DNA from: Promethearchaeota archaeon | Lineage (GTDB): Archaea > Asgardarchaeota > Lokiarchaeia > Sigyniarchaeales > SOKP01 | Assembly (NCBI GenBank): GCA_016839585.1 | Contig: JAEOTZ010000053.1 | Span: forward strand, 1 to 36,589 | DNA: 36,589 bases | Direction of reading: 5' to 3' | Translations under genes and position numbers: made by a program | Notes under the pieces: generated by a model | Seen by the model: only the letters and a program-made list of their open reading frames with translations | What the model was told of the DNA's origin: nothing | Database searches by the model: none | In this document: positions 1-7,784 of the stretch, piece by piece | Layout of the letters: each line of letters opens with the position of its first letter | How positions within the stretch are numbered: position 1 is the stretch's first letter

Positions 1-98
1 AATTCATAAATATTTATTTCAGGAAAATCAATTTCAGCTGGAATTCCCTCATCATAATGCTTTAACCAAGGTTTTGCGGTATAAGGATTTTCACTCAT
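1..98 (-). CDS. Acyl-CoA synthetase (AMP-forming), N-terminal fragment
   Basis: Only the first 32 codons lie in the window; the gene runs off the left edge. The ATG is at 98 and an in-frame TAA lies 12 nt upstream, so the start is well bounded. The N-terminus (MSENPYTAKPWLKHYDEG, then IPAEIDFPE) matches the opening of long-chain fatty-acid CoA ligases of the FadD type, where W-L-x-x-Y-x-x-x-x-P-x-E-I is typical. The family makes acyl-CoA from a carboxylic acid, ATP and CoA through an acyl-adenylate. The ATP and catalytic motifs are outside the window, so activity cannot be judged. It follows the Liv-type ABC transporter genes and the HEAT gene on the same strand, an arrangement also common in bacteria, and may activate whatever that transporter imports (inference). 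Confidence 0.72.
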   Translation of the reverse strand, partial: MSENPYTAKPWLKHYDEGIPAEIDFPEINIYE

Positions 99-180
99 TT
101 TGCTTAATTACCTTTTACTTTTTATTTGAAATGTAACAAATTGATATTATGATTATAAAAAACAATAAAATTTTTAATTA

Positions 181-1533
181 TTATTCTTCAGTAATATTAT
201 CGAGTGCAGTTATAGCAGATTCGCAAACGTAATCACATTCATCATGAACTAAACCTTCCAAACCAGAAATAACTTCGGGATTATTTAGTTTAATTAAACC
301 TAATGCTTCAGAAGCCCTCCATCTCACATCTGGATTCTTATCATCTAAGGATTTTATTAGTGAGGGAACTGCTGGGACTGAAAAAGAACCTAGTTTACCT
401 AAAGCTAATGCTGCTTCTCTTCGTACGATCGCTTTTGGATCTGTTAAAGATTCTTGTAAAGCATTAACTGCTTCTTCCGAACCTTCCCCTATCTTACCTA
501 ATGCTCTTGCTGCTTCAACTCGAATAAATGTTTTTAAAATGCTTTTTTCAAATTTTAAAATATCACTTAGAGTAGGGATTGCTTCTTTTGCGTCTGTACC
601 TATTCCTCCAAGGGCAGAAATTAAAAGCTTTTTCTTAGATGAATTAGATCTTTGCATTGCTTCAATTATGATAGGAACAGCTTCTCTGCCAATACTTCGA
701 AGTGCATCAACAGCTTTTCCACGTATACTCTCAACCTTATCATCAAGCATAGGGCCTAGATTTTCAATGACTTCGGAATTTCTTATCTCCAGTTCACCTA
801 AAACTTCTATAGCACCTTTTCTAACTATTGGATTTCTGTGATTAAGAATTTCTAAAACGTTAGGAATTACTTCTTCTCCGATTTTCGCAAGCGTATCAAT
901 AACTCGATATCTTACTCGCCAATCTTCATCTTCAAGAGCATTTATTAACGTAGGTATCGCTTTAGTAGATCCCCTTCCAATAAGACTTATTGAATGAGCA
1001 GATGTTGTTCTAACTGCCCAACTTACATCCTTAATACTCTTCATTAAATTTGATATAGCATTATACGCATCTGGACCTAATTGTCCTAAAGCTTTTGCTG
1101 CTTCTGCCCGAACTTCCTCATCTTGATCTTTTAATGTATTTATAAGAGTGGAAATGCATTCATCTGAAGCATAACATATTTTTCCTAAAGATGTTGCAAC
1201 ATCCTTTCGAATTGAAACCTCTTCATCTATTAATAATTTACTTAAAGGGGAAACGGCATTATTAGCTATATTCCCTATTTTTCCTAGAGTTCGTGCAGCC
1301 TCACGGCGTATACTCCAATCAGCATCTTGTAAACATCCAATTAGTTTAGGAATTGCTACTTCAGATTTTTGACCTAATTCTCCTAGTACAAATATAGAAT
1401 TGAATCGAATAGATCGGATATCACTGTCTAAATAATTTATTATATCATTGATTATAGATGGATCTTTTTCAATTCTAGAGAGGACTAAATCGACTCTAGC
1501 ATCCCTTAACAGTTTATCTAATGGAGCTGACAT
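181..1533 (-). CDS. HEAT-repeat (PBS-lyase HEAT-like) protein
   Basis: This 450-residue soluble protein is built almost wholly of about 11-12 degenerate helical repeats of 30-40 residues. They carry the recurring pattern D-x-x-x-x-V-R-x-x-A-x-x-A-L-G-x-I-G (for example DADWSIRREAARTLGKIG near residue 70 and KAIVRREAALALGKLG near 370). There is no signal peptide, membrane segment or catalytic motif. HEAT-like repeat proteins of this class are protein-binding scaffolds or chaperone-like partners of enzymes. The ATG at 1533 is preceded by a good Shine-Dalgarno (AAGGTGGT, 6 nt spacing) that overlaps the end of the upstream ABC ATPase gene; the gap is 12 nt. It is therefore probably translated from the liv-type message. 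The partner is unknown; the transporter ATPases or the downstream acyl-CoA synthetase are natural candidates. Confidence 0.9.
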   Translation of the reverse strand: MSAPLDKLLRDARVDLVLSRIEKDPSIINDIINYLDSDIRSIRFNSIFVLGELGQKSEVAIPKLIGCLQDADWSIRREAARTLGKIGNIANNAVSPLSKLLIDEEVSIRKDVATSLGKICYASDECISTLINTLKDQDEEVRAEAAKALGQLGPDAYNAISNLMKSIKDVSWAVRTTSAHSISLIGRGSTKAIPTLINALEDEDWRVRYRVIDTLAKIGEEVIPNVLEILNHRNPIVRKGAIEVLGELEIRNSEVIENLGPMLDDKVESIRGKAVDALRSIGREAVPIIIEAMQRSNSSKKKLLISALGGIGTDAKEAIPTLSDILKFEKSILKTFIRVEAARALGKIGEGSEEAVNALQESLTDPKAIVRREAALALGKLGSFSVPAVPSLIKSLDDKNPDVRWRASEALGLIKLNNPEVISGLEGLVHDECDYVCESAITALDNITEE

Positions 1534-1545
1534 TTTGATACCACC

Positions 1546-2250
1546 TTATATACCTAAATATACTTGTTTTATTCGAGGTTCTTTTACTAGTTCTTCTTTA
1601 GTACCTCTCATCTCAATTTTCCCCTCTTCAAGAACGTGAATATAGTCTGCTACATTCAACGCTAATACAGCATCTTGTTCAACCAATAAAGTAGTAGTGC
1701 CTTCATCTCTGATCTTTTTGATTGCCTCAAAAATCTGTGCTTTAACTTTTGGAGCTAGCCCTAAAGAAGGTTCATCTAACAAAAGTAATTTAGGATCAGA
1801 CATAATTGCCCGAGCTAATGCTAGCATTTGTTGTTCACCTCCACTTAATGTTCCTGCTCGTTGTTTTTTTCTTTCTTTAAGACGAGGGAATGTTTCGTAC
1901 ACAAAATCTAATAGTTCTTTAAATTTTTTTTTATCTTTTAACGCAAATGATCCCATCTTAAGATTTTCAAGAACAGATAAATCATAGAATAATTTTCGAC
2001 GTTCTGGACAATGGGCGATTCCCTTTTTTGCAATCTCATGAGGTTCTAATTCATCAATACGTTCTCCTAGGAATATCACTTTTCCTCTATCAGGTTCTTC
2101 TAAACCAGATATAACTCTAAGCAGAGTAGTTTTTCCAGCACCATTTGGTCCAATAACAGCATCTAGAGCTTTTTCATCAACTTGTAGATTAACCTCCTCA
2201 AGCGCTTTTGCGCTACCATAATAATGATATATTTTTCTTATTTCAAGCAA
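1546..2250 (-). CDS. livF: Branched-chain-type ABC transporter ATP-binding protein (LivF-like)
   Basis: Cytoplasmic ATPase subunit of a HAAT-family importer. Counting from the GTG at 2259, Walker A is GPNGAGKTT at residues 37-45, the signature LSGGEQQ at 138-144 and Walker B LLLLDEP at 158-164. The switch region reads VEQD, as in LivF proteins, which lack the usual His. I prefer the TTG at 2250 (Met-Leu-Glu-Ile-Arg), because a GAGGTGA Shine-Dalgarno sits 5 nt before it and LivF proteins usually begin this way. The GTG at 2259 lies inside that Shine-Dalgarno. With the TTG start, the gene overlaps the end of livG by 8 nt, indicating translational coupling. It pairs with the LivG-like subunit to power uptake. 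The substrate cannot be read from the sequence. Confidence 0.93.
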   Translation of the reverse strand: MLEIRKIYHYYGSAKALEEVNLQVDEKALDAVIGPNGAGKTTLLRVISGLEEPDRGKVIFLGERIDELEPHEIAKKGIAHCPERRKLFYDLSVLENLKMGSFALKDKKKFKELLDFVYETFPRLKERKKQRAGTLSGGEQQMLALARAIMSDPKLLLLDEPSLGLAPKVKAQIFEAIKKIRDEGTTTLLVEQDAVLALNVADYIHVLEEGKIEMRGTKEELVKEPRIKQVYLGI

Positions 2251-2983
2251 AACCTTCACCTCTTCCTAAATATGCTTCAAGGACAATTTTATGACCTGCT
2301 ACCTCCCTAGGAGGTCCATCAGCAATGAGTTTACCTTGATGCATTGCAAGTACTCTTGGAACTAAGGTCATTAGTTCACGTAAAACATGACCTGTCATAA
2401 ATATTGTTACACCATCATCATGTAATTTATTAATTAAATCAGTAATTCCCAATTGCTCTTCGTGTGATAAACCACTAAATGGCTCATCAAGAAGAAGTAA
2501 TTGTGGATTGGTTCCAACTGCTTTACCAATTTGTAATTTTCTTAAATCTCCATGTGGTAATACTATTGGTGGTATCCTAGCTTTATCTACAAGACCTACA
2601 GCTGTAAGTATTGAGCTAGCGTACTCTTCCGTACCTATATCTTTAGAAACTTTTTTACCTCTTGGGGAAAGACATGAAACTGATACATTATCAAGAATTG
2701 TGAGGAATTTAAAGGACCTTACTAACTGGAACGTTCGAGCAATCCCCAAATTAACAATTTTATAAGGACTCATGCCAGTAATATTGATCCCATCAAATCG
2801 AATACTACCAGCATTAGGTTTTTCAAATCCCGTTAATAAGTTAAATATGGTGGTTTTTCCTGCTCCATTAGGGCCAATCAAGCCAATAAATTCTCCACGT
2901 TCGATTTCAAAACTAAAATCATTAACTGCTGTAAGCCCACCAAACTTTTTTGTTAAATTTTTTACTTCTAGAATGACTCCCAT
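2243..2983 (-). CDS. livG: Branched-chain-type ABC transporter ATP-binding protein (LivG-like)
   Basis: Second ATPase of the importer, 246 residues. Walker A GPNGAGKTT is at residues 37-45, the Q-loop region at ARTFQ (82-86), Walker B LLLLDEP at 162-168 and the switch His in MTGHV near 199. The ABC signature is degenerate (LPHGDLRKL near 142-150 instead of LSGGQ); variants such as LPYGDxR are common in LivG, so this is not evidence of inactivity. The start ATG at 2983 has a weak GTGAA upstream. The gene lies 39 nt after livM and overlaps livF, consistent with one operon. Confidence 0.93.
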   Translation of the reverse strand: MGVILEVKNLTKKFGGLTAVNDFSFEIERGEFIGLIGPNGAGKTTIFNLLTGFEKPNAGSIRFDGINITGMSPYKIVNLGIARTFQLVRSFKFLTILDNVSVSCLSPRGKKVSKDIGTEEYASSILTAVGLVDKARIPPIVLPHGDLRKLQIGKAVGTNPQLLLLDEPFSGLSHEEQLGITDLINKLHDDGVTIFMTGHVLRELMTLVPRVLAMHQGKLIADGPPREVAGHKIVLEAYLGRGEGFA

Positions 2984-3022
2984 TTTTTAATTCACATACT
3001 TTTGTTAATTTATATTGAAAAT

Positions 3023-4258
3023 TTATCTACCTAATAAAATATCCCATAAATTTTTAAGACGTTCAATAGCAGATTTCAAAACTCCAGCTCCTGCAAATCT
3101 AATTACAAGTATTAAAAGCACAGAAAATATTAATGCATCATCAAGAAAGTCTGCAGCACCTGCTGGGAGCCATTGGAAATCTGCTACACCCCTAAGTATT
3201 TCAATGAGAAATATGAAGAAAAAGGCACCTACTCCTGCTCCTGATATTGTGGCTATTCCCCCTATAGCAACCATCACTAGAGGGTAAAATGAATAAGTGG
3301 TCCCAAAGATTTGAGCACTAACTGCTGTATTGCGCATAGTAAAAAAACCACCGGCTATCCCTGCAAAGAATGCACTTATCACAAATGCTAAAATTTTATA
3401 TCTCGTTGTATGAATCCCTGAAGCTTCTGCACCTGTTTCATCATCTCGGATTGATTTAAAAACTGTACCAAGTTTTGAATTCCCAATCGCTTTCATAATT
3501 GTAAGTGATATAATCACAAAAATAAACACAATATAATATTCAATGATTACATTTTCTGATAAGCGTGGAACACCGAATAACCCAGTTGAACCATAAAGAA
3601 TTGTTGGCATTGCAAATAAAAGATATAAGATACTGGCAAATGATAAAGTTCCTAAAGCAAGGTAAGGTCCTTTTAATCTTAGTGTGGGAATACCAATAAT
3701 TAAACTAATGAGTACTGCGATTAATGCTCCAAAAAATAGAGAGGGTAACCATGGCCAATTTTGAATAAGTATACGATCTGCCGTGACATATCCTGCAAAT
3801 CCGAAAAAGGCAGCTTGACCAAAACTAACTTGACCAGTATATCCTGCCAAAAAATCCCAACTTGCGGCATAAATAGTATATATCATAGCTACAATAAACA
3901 TTGACCCTAAATAATAAGCATTTTGAGTCAATAAAGGGATAATGGCAATTATAAGCATACAGAATAGAGTTAAACCTCCTTTGAAGGTTCCAAGCCAAGC
4001 CATCAGACGTCTTATTGCTGAAGGAATGAGTTTAAAATTACGTTTTATTGCTGCCCACAATATTGTAAAATTAAAAGCCAAGTATAGAAAACCGAAGTAA
4101 AACAAAGTAAAGTAAAGAATAGTTGACAAAATTAAACTAGTATAACCAAAGTAATAAAGTAGAGTAAGTATATAAGTTAGTTCAACCAAGTAAAATACCG
4201 AAACACAGATAACAAAAAGTGAATTTTCTTTTATCCTGTTAAGAAATCTTATTTGCAT
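3023..4258 (-). CDS. livM: Branched-chain-type ABC transporter permease (LivM-like)
   Basis: Integral membrane permease, 411 residues. The LivM hallmark GYTGQVSFGQAAFFG is at residues 139-153, followed by the conserved permease loop (EASGIHTTRYKILAF, around 280-295) that contacts the ATPase. An N-terminal extension of about 90 residues before the usual LivM core contains two or three extra hydrophobic segments and a basic linker; this makes it longer than typical bacterial LivM (about 330 residues without such an extension). A strong AGGAGG Shine-Dalgarno precedes the ATG at 4258. It lies 37 nt after livH and partners with it to form the channel. Confidence 0.93.
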   Translation of the reverse strand: MQIRFLNRIKENSLFVICVSVFYLVELTYILTLLYYFGYTSLILSTILYFTLFYFGFLYLAFNFTILWAAIKRNFKLIPSAIRRLMAWLGTFKGGLTLFCMLIIAIIPLLTQNAYYLGSMFIVAMIYTIYAASWDFLAGYTGQVSFGQAAFFGFAGYVTADRILIQNWPWLPSLFFGALIAVLISLIIGIPTLRLKGPYLALGTLSFASILYLLFAMPTILYGSTGLFGVPRLSENVIIEYYIVFIFVIISLTIMKAIGNSKLGTVFKSIRDDETGAEASGIHTTRYKILAFVISAFFAGIAGGFFTMRNTAVSAQIFGTTYSFYPLVMVAIGGIATISGAGVGAFFFIFLIEILRGVADFQWLPAGAADFLDDALIFSVLLILVIRFAGAGVLKSAIERLKNLWDILLGR

Positions 4259-4295
4259 TTTCCTTTTTCCTCCTTAATCTCCTCTTTTCAATAAA

Positions 4296-5183
4296 TTAAT
4301 CAATCTCCTTCTTTCCAAGGATTCCCTGAGGTCTTAACGCAAGCATCACTACAATAACAAACATAGGAACTAAAGTAGAGATAGCTGGATCTATAAAGAC
4401 TCGAGTAAAATGACTAGCATATGATAAAATGAAAGCCCCAAGTACACTGCCGGGAAGACTTCCCATTCCTCCAAGAATCACCACAGCAAACGAATTTGTT
4501 AAGATAACCCATCCCTGCCATGGAGCTATGGGATATGATGGTACATATATAACAGCAGCCACACCAGCAAGAAAGGCAGAAATCATTACGGTAAACATGA
4601 GAACCCTATCAGCATTTATCCCCATAAGCGTTGCTGCCTCTCGGTCTTGAGAAATAGCACGAATTGACGTACCGAGCTTTGATTTACTGATAAATAATGT
4701 TATTAAACTTACAATTAGGAAAGAAATTATCAGAATGAAAACATAGTCATAAGGAATAATGGTTCCGAATAATTCAAAAGAAACAGTTCCTTTAATTTCT
4801 ATTAAGTTAGGTAAGGTAGATTCTTTTTCAAAACCTAGTATAGAACATCCAAGTTTTACAATCTGTTCTATGAAAAAAGCAATGGCAAAAGTTACCATTA
4901 CAACACTTAATTGACTTTTTTTTTCTAACGGTTTAATAAGTGCTAAATATGAAATTCCTCCAATAAGAGTAACAATAATTAATGCTAAAACAACCGATGT
5001 GAATAAACCCAGGGTTCCTAAATACCAATATAACATATATCCAGCAATTAAGTAAAATGCACCATGAGCTAAATTCATAATTCCTCCAGTCCCATATACT
5101 AAAGAATAACCTACTGCTATCAACATATATACTGCTCCTTCTACAGACCCAAGTACTAATACTTGCATAATATCAGTTAGCAT
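4296..5183 (-). CDS. livH: Branched-chain-type ABC transporter permease (LivH-like)
   Basis: Integral membrane permease, 295 residues, normal length for LivH. The N-terminal signature AVGYSLVYGTGGIMNLAHGA (residues 23-42) and the later SIRAISQDREAATLMGI stretch (the ATPase-contacting EAA-like loop) identify the family. About eight hydrophobic segments are visible. The ATG at 5183 has an AGGTCA element 7 nt upstream. It is first of four closely spaced genes (livH-livM-livG-livF), and is separated from the binding-protein gene by about 250 nt that hold a likely terminator and a possible new promoter. Confidence 0.93.
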   Translation of the reverse strand: MLTDIMQVLVLGSVEGAVYMLIAVGYSLVYGTGGIMNLAHGAFYLIAGYMLYWYLGTLGLFTSVVLALIIVTLIGGISYLALIKPLEKKSQLSVVMVTFAIAFFIEQIVKLGCSILGFEKESTLPNLIEIKGTVSFELFGTIIPYDYVFILIISFLIVSLITLFISKSKLGTSIRAISQDREAATLMGINADRVLMFTVMISAFLAGVAAVIYVPSYPIAPWQGWVILTNSFAVVILGGMGSLPGSVLGAFILSYASHFTRVFIDPAISTLVPMFVIVVMLALRPQGILGKKEID

Positions 5184-5433
5184 AACAATATGACCTAGCG
5201 AGATTTTTTAAATTATTATATTTTTAGATAATTTATAATTTTTTATTATTTGTAATTTTACTCCATTTTTTATAAAGATAATTGTTTGTAATTTGTAAGA
5301 AGACCTTTTTGTATAGACAATCTGAAGATATGTTATATAAAATAATTATAAAGTAAGTATAGAGTAGTTAAATATTAAAAGAATAAAGAAAAAAAAATGT
5401 TGGAATTTAATTAATCAAATAATATTTCTCAAA
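5184..5433 (-). promoter_or_regulatory. Intergenic region between binding-protein gene and livH: terminator plus possible promoter
   Basis: This 250-nt stretch has no convincing ORF. On the minus strand a T-tract at 5397-5389, soon after the binding-protein stop codon, looks like an archaeal U-tract terminator. Further downstream TTTATATA (complement of 5334-5341) fits an archaeal TATA box that could start the livHMGF message with a leader of about 125 nt. This suggests the abundant binding protein and the membrane components are transcribed separately or with attenuation. The region is so AT-rich that TATA-like matches occur by chance. Confidence 0.35.
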
Positions 5434-7041
5434 TTAGCGAACTGGCCATGTTATATTTGCTGTTATAACTTGTCCCCATGGCTGATCAGTGTACATTGGA
5501 GGTTCCCAAGATCCTAACCCAAAGTAGGTGCCCAACATGTAGTCGTCACTTATACCAGGTATAGGTCCTAATGGAACACATTCCCATTTACCTAGAGTTG
5601 GATTTGCTGAATCATATACCCATTGGACAAAAACAGCATGCCCTAAGGGTTCTGAACCTTCCACTACATCATGTCTTGTGTGTTGGATACCTGCAGTTGC
5701 GCTATCCACATCTCGATGATAAGTTCCATCAGTCCAAAAACTAATAGTGGCAGTTGGAGAACCCATTCCATATTTTGGCATTCTTGGGATACCAGTTGGG
5801 GTGGTCCAATTGGGGTCTATTCCTTGCCATTCAGATTTCTCCAATTCAGCTAATACATCATCAGTGGCTAATGATTGACCATCAATTATAGAAGTAACTA
5901 CTGCTTGTACAGCATCATACGCACCTGTTGCCGTATAAATAGGAGCCGTGCTAAAATTTCCTACATAATGATCCCAAAATGGGATAGTAAAGGGTGTTTT
6001 AGCATGTCTGATAAAACTCGTCATAGCAATTTCATATTCACAATTTCCTCCTGTTTGTTCCCAGAATATATTTTGTTGTCCCATAACATTTATACCTAGT
6101 GAAAGGGATGGCTGGTTAGTATCACCATATACATCAGAATAATATAATCCGGTTGGTCCTGAGATTATAGGGATAGTAACATCAGCTCCTGAAGCCTTAA
6201 TATCTGCCCAGTATCCATAAAAGTTAACTGGTCCAGCGGTTTGGGGATAAGCGATCTCTTCAACAACTTGTAGCCTATTATCTCCATATATAAAAGCAGA
6301 GAAAAATGGCATAAGACCATTAATAGAACCAGACATTCTAGCTGTCCACGCTAAGTCCTCTCTCATAATTGCGATTTTAGTTATATTTTTGTCATGATTT
6401 TCCTTTTGATCTACTATTGTTGCTGCCAACATTCTAATAACTTCTCCCGCAAGAAATACTTCGTTGAGAGGTTGGATTCTGAATGTATATTTGTATTTAT
6501 TATAGTCATTATAAACATCTTGGCAGAATTTTGCTGTTGCGCTCCCTGTAATGAAAAAGATTTTCTTAGCGTCCATTACGATCTCTCTATACGCTTGCAA
6601 TGCTTCTGTTCTGAACCCACCGAGTATGAATTGAGCCTTTTTATAATATATCATCCTTTCAGCAGCAGCAACTCCCCTAGATAAGTCAAGTGCGGGATTA
6701 GCTTCTTCTGTATCTTCAGTTTCTATTCCAACGTAATAGGTTTCATTGCCAATATTTACGCCTCCCCTCGTATTAATTTCATAAGCTGCCAACCTAGCCC
6801 CATTCTCTGCTCCTTTACCGGTGATATACCCCATATCATCAAGTACTCCAAACTTAATTATCCGATTCTGAGGAACCTCCTCATCTATTCCCGGTACAGT
6901 GTCCATTATATCGTCTGTTGTATTGTCCCATTTATATTCAGCAGCCTCGGAAATTAAAAAGAAATAAGCACCTGCGCCAATACCAACACCAATAACTGCA
7001 ACAAGAACAATCGCTAATATTCTTTGCATTGATTTTTTCAT
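5434..7041 (-). CDS. livK: Substrate-binding protein of Liv-type ABC transporter, membrane-anchored
   Basis: Extracytoplasmic type-1 periplasmic-binding fold protein, 535 residues from the ATG at 7041. Residues 1-30 form a basic start (MKKSMQR) and one hydrophobic segment rich in V, I, G and A that serves as signal or anchor, with no lipobox Cys. The ligand-binding domain begins at IIKFGVLDDMGYITGKG and continues GARLAAYEINTRGGV, the usual Leu/Ile/Val-binding opening. It is longer than bacterial LivK (about 370 residues) because of inserts in the second half. The frame stays open to a TTG at 7080, but I reject that start: the 80-bp mirrored leader ends 7 nt before the ATG at 7041, exactly as it does before the divergent gene at 7785. 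The ligand is unknown. The neighbouring acyl-CoA synthetase makes a carboxylic acid as plausible as an amino acid. Confidence 0.9.
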   Translation of the reverse strand: MKKSMQRILAIVLVAVIGVGIGAGAYFFLISEAAEYKWDNTTDDIMDTVPGIDEEVPQNRIIKFGVLDDMGYITGKGAENGARLAAYEINTRGGVNIGNETYYVGIETEDTEEANPALDLSRGVAAAERMIYYKKAQFILGGFRTEALQAYREIVMDAKKIFFITGSATAKFCQDVYNDYNKYKYTFRIQPLNEVFLAGEVIRMLAATIVDQKENHDKNITKIAIMREDLAWTARMSGSINGLMPFFSAFIYGDNRLQVVEEIAYPQTAGPVNFYGYWADIKASGADVTIPIISGPTGLYYSDVYGDTNQPSLSLGINVMGQQNIFWEQTGGNCEYEIAMTSFIRHAKTPFTIPFWDHYVGNFSTAPIYTATGAYDAVQAVVTSIIDGQSLATDDVLAELEKSEWQGIDPNWTTPTGIPRMPKYGMGSPTATISFWTDGTYHRDVDSATAGIQHTRHDVVEGSEPLGHAVFVQWVYDSANPTLGKWECVPLGPIPGISDDYMLGTYFGLGSWEPPMYTDQPWGQVITANITWPVR

Positions 7042-7048
7042 TTTATAA

Positions 7049-7128
7049 ATCACTTTTTTATTAGATTTTACATTGATCAATTTACTATTTTATTAAACTA
7101 TTATTTAAACATTTACACTTTTTCAAAA
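7049..7128 (-). repeat. 80-bp perfect inverted repeat, left arm (promoter/leader of binding-protein gene)
   Basis: This arm is the exact reverse complement of 7697-7776; every base pairs under the mirror rule x + y = 14825. It ends 7 nt upstream of the ATG at 7041. It contains a TATA-like TTTAAATA (complement of 7102-7109), an 8-bp palindrome TTGATCAA (7073-7080) and a GTGAT element next to the start codon. Outside the arm the similarity decays within a few bases (a one-base slip in an AATT-rich stretch). Confidence 0.97.
7102..7109 (-). promoter_or_regulatory. TATA box of the binding-protein gene
   Basis: On the minus strand the sequence reads TTTAAATA, a match to the archaeal TATA consensus, with a purine-rich AAATG before it as a possible BRE. 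Transcription would start roughly 25 nt downstream, leaving a leader of about 35-40 nt to the ATG at 7041. The same element stands in the mirrored arm. Confidence 0.6.
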
Positions 7129-7696
7129 ATTAATTACTAAATTTTGTCGTATTTTTTTCTATTTTAAAAAGAAATTGGCATTTAAAACCTGCAAATAATA
7201 ATTTCCAAGTCATAAATCCGATAATATAGATTTAATAGTTGATATAAGCAAGTAAAAAAACTCATTAAAGATATCTTTATTGATGAAACAAACGTAAGGC
7301 TATTTATTTTACTACTGAAATTTTTAATTACTCTCATCTTCCAATATAAAAAATATTTCATACAAAAGAGTTAGATAAAAAATTGCAGAATAAAACAGGT
7401 TTACACTAGATTATCACTAATATTTTTTAAAGTCTATAAGAAAAGGAAAGTACATAAGTTATGCGAGAAAAAAGAAATAAGATTCTAGAATTATCAGTAT
7501 TTCAACAATAAGAAATAACTAAATTAAGATGTAACTATATTTTCTTTATTCCCTTATCTTATATTAAATTACATTTTCGCCAATTCCCATTTGAGAAATT
7601 TTAAATGAGAAAATTGTCAATTCGAGCTAAGTCAGAAAAATTATGGAGCTTTAATCTTAATTGTTGAATTTATTTGATGAGATTTTGAAAATTTAA
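7129..7696. other. 568-bp non-coding spacer between mirrored promoters
   Basis: Very AT-rich with frequent stops in all frames that I followed. I found no credible small gene, tRNA-like element or further inverted repeat of note. It separates the two 80-bp arms. If the arms recombine, this is the segment that would flip. Confidence 0.6.
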
Positions 7697-7776
7697 TTTT
7701 GAAAAAGTGTAAATGTTTAAATAATAGTTTAATAAAATAGTAAATTGATCAATGTAAAATCTAATAAAAAAGTGAT
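7697..7776 (+). repeat. 80-bp perfect inverted repeat, right arm (promoter/leader of surface-protein gene)
   Basis: Exact reverse complement of 7049-7128. It ends 8 nt upstream of the ATG at 7785, so the two divergent genes have identical promoter, leader and near-start sequences but unrelated coding sequences. Confidence 0.97.
7716..7723 (+). promoter_or_regulatory. TATA box of the surface-protein gene
   Basis: TTTAAATA preceded by AAATG, identical to the element in the left arm. It predicts a transcript start near 7742-7750, at or just before the palindrome TTGATCAA (7745-7752), which could be an operator. Confidence 0.6.
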
Positions 7777-7784
7777 AAAATTTT

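Noticed and set aside
539-841. Plus-strand open frame opposite the HEAT gene
   Set aside because: Its composition is the antisense shadow of a regular helical repeat; no Shine-Dalgarno, and the minus-strand gene is unambiguous.
5434-7080. TTG at 7080 as start of the binding protein
   Set aside because: The extra 13 codons lie inside the 80-bp mirrored leader, which in the divergent copy is not coding; the ATG at 7041 keeps the same leader-to-start distance in both genes.
7129-7696. CRISPR array, tRNA or small gene in the mirrored-promoter spacer
   Set aside because: No regular direct repeats, no cloverleaf or TPsiC-like sequence, and stops throughout.
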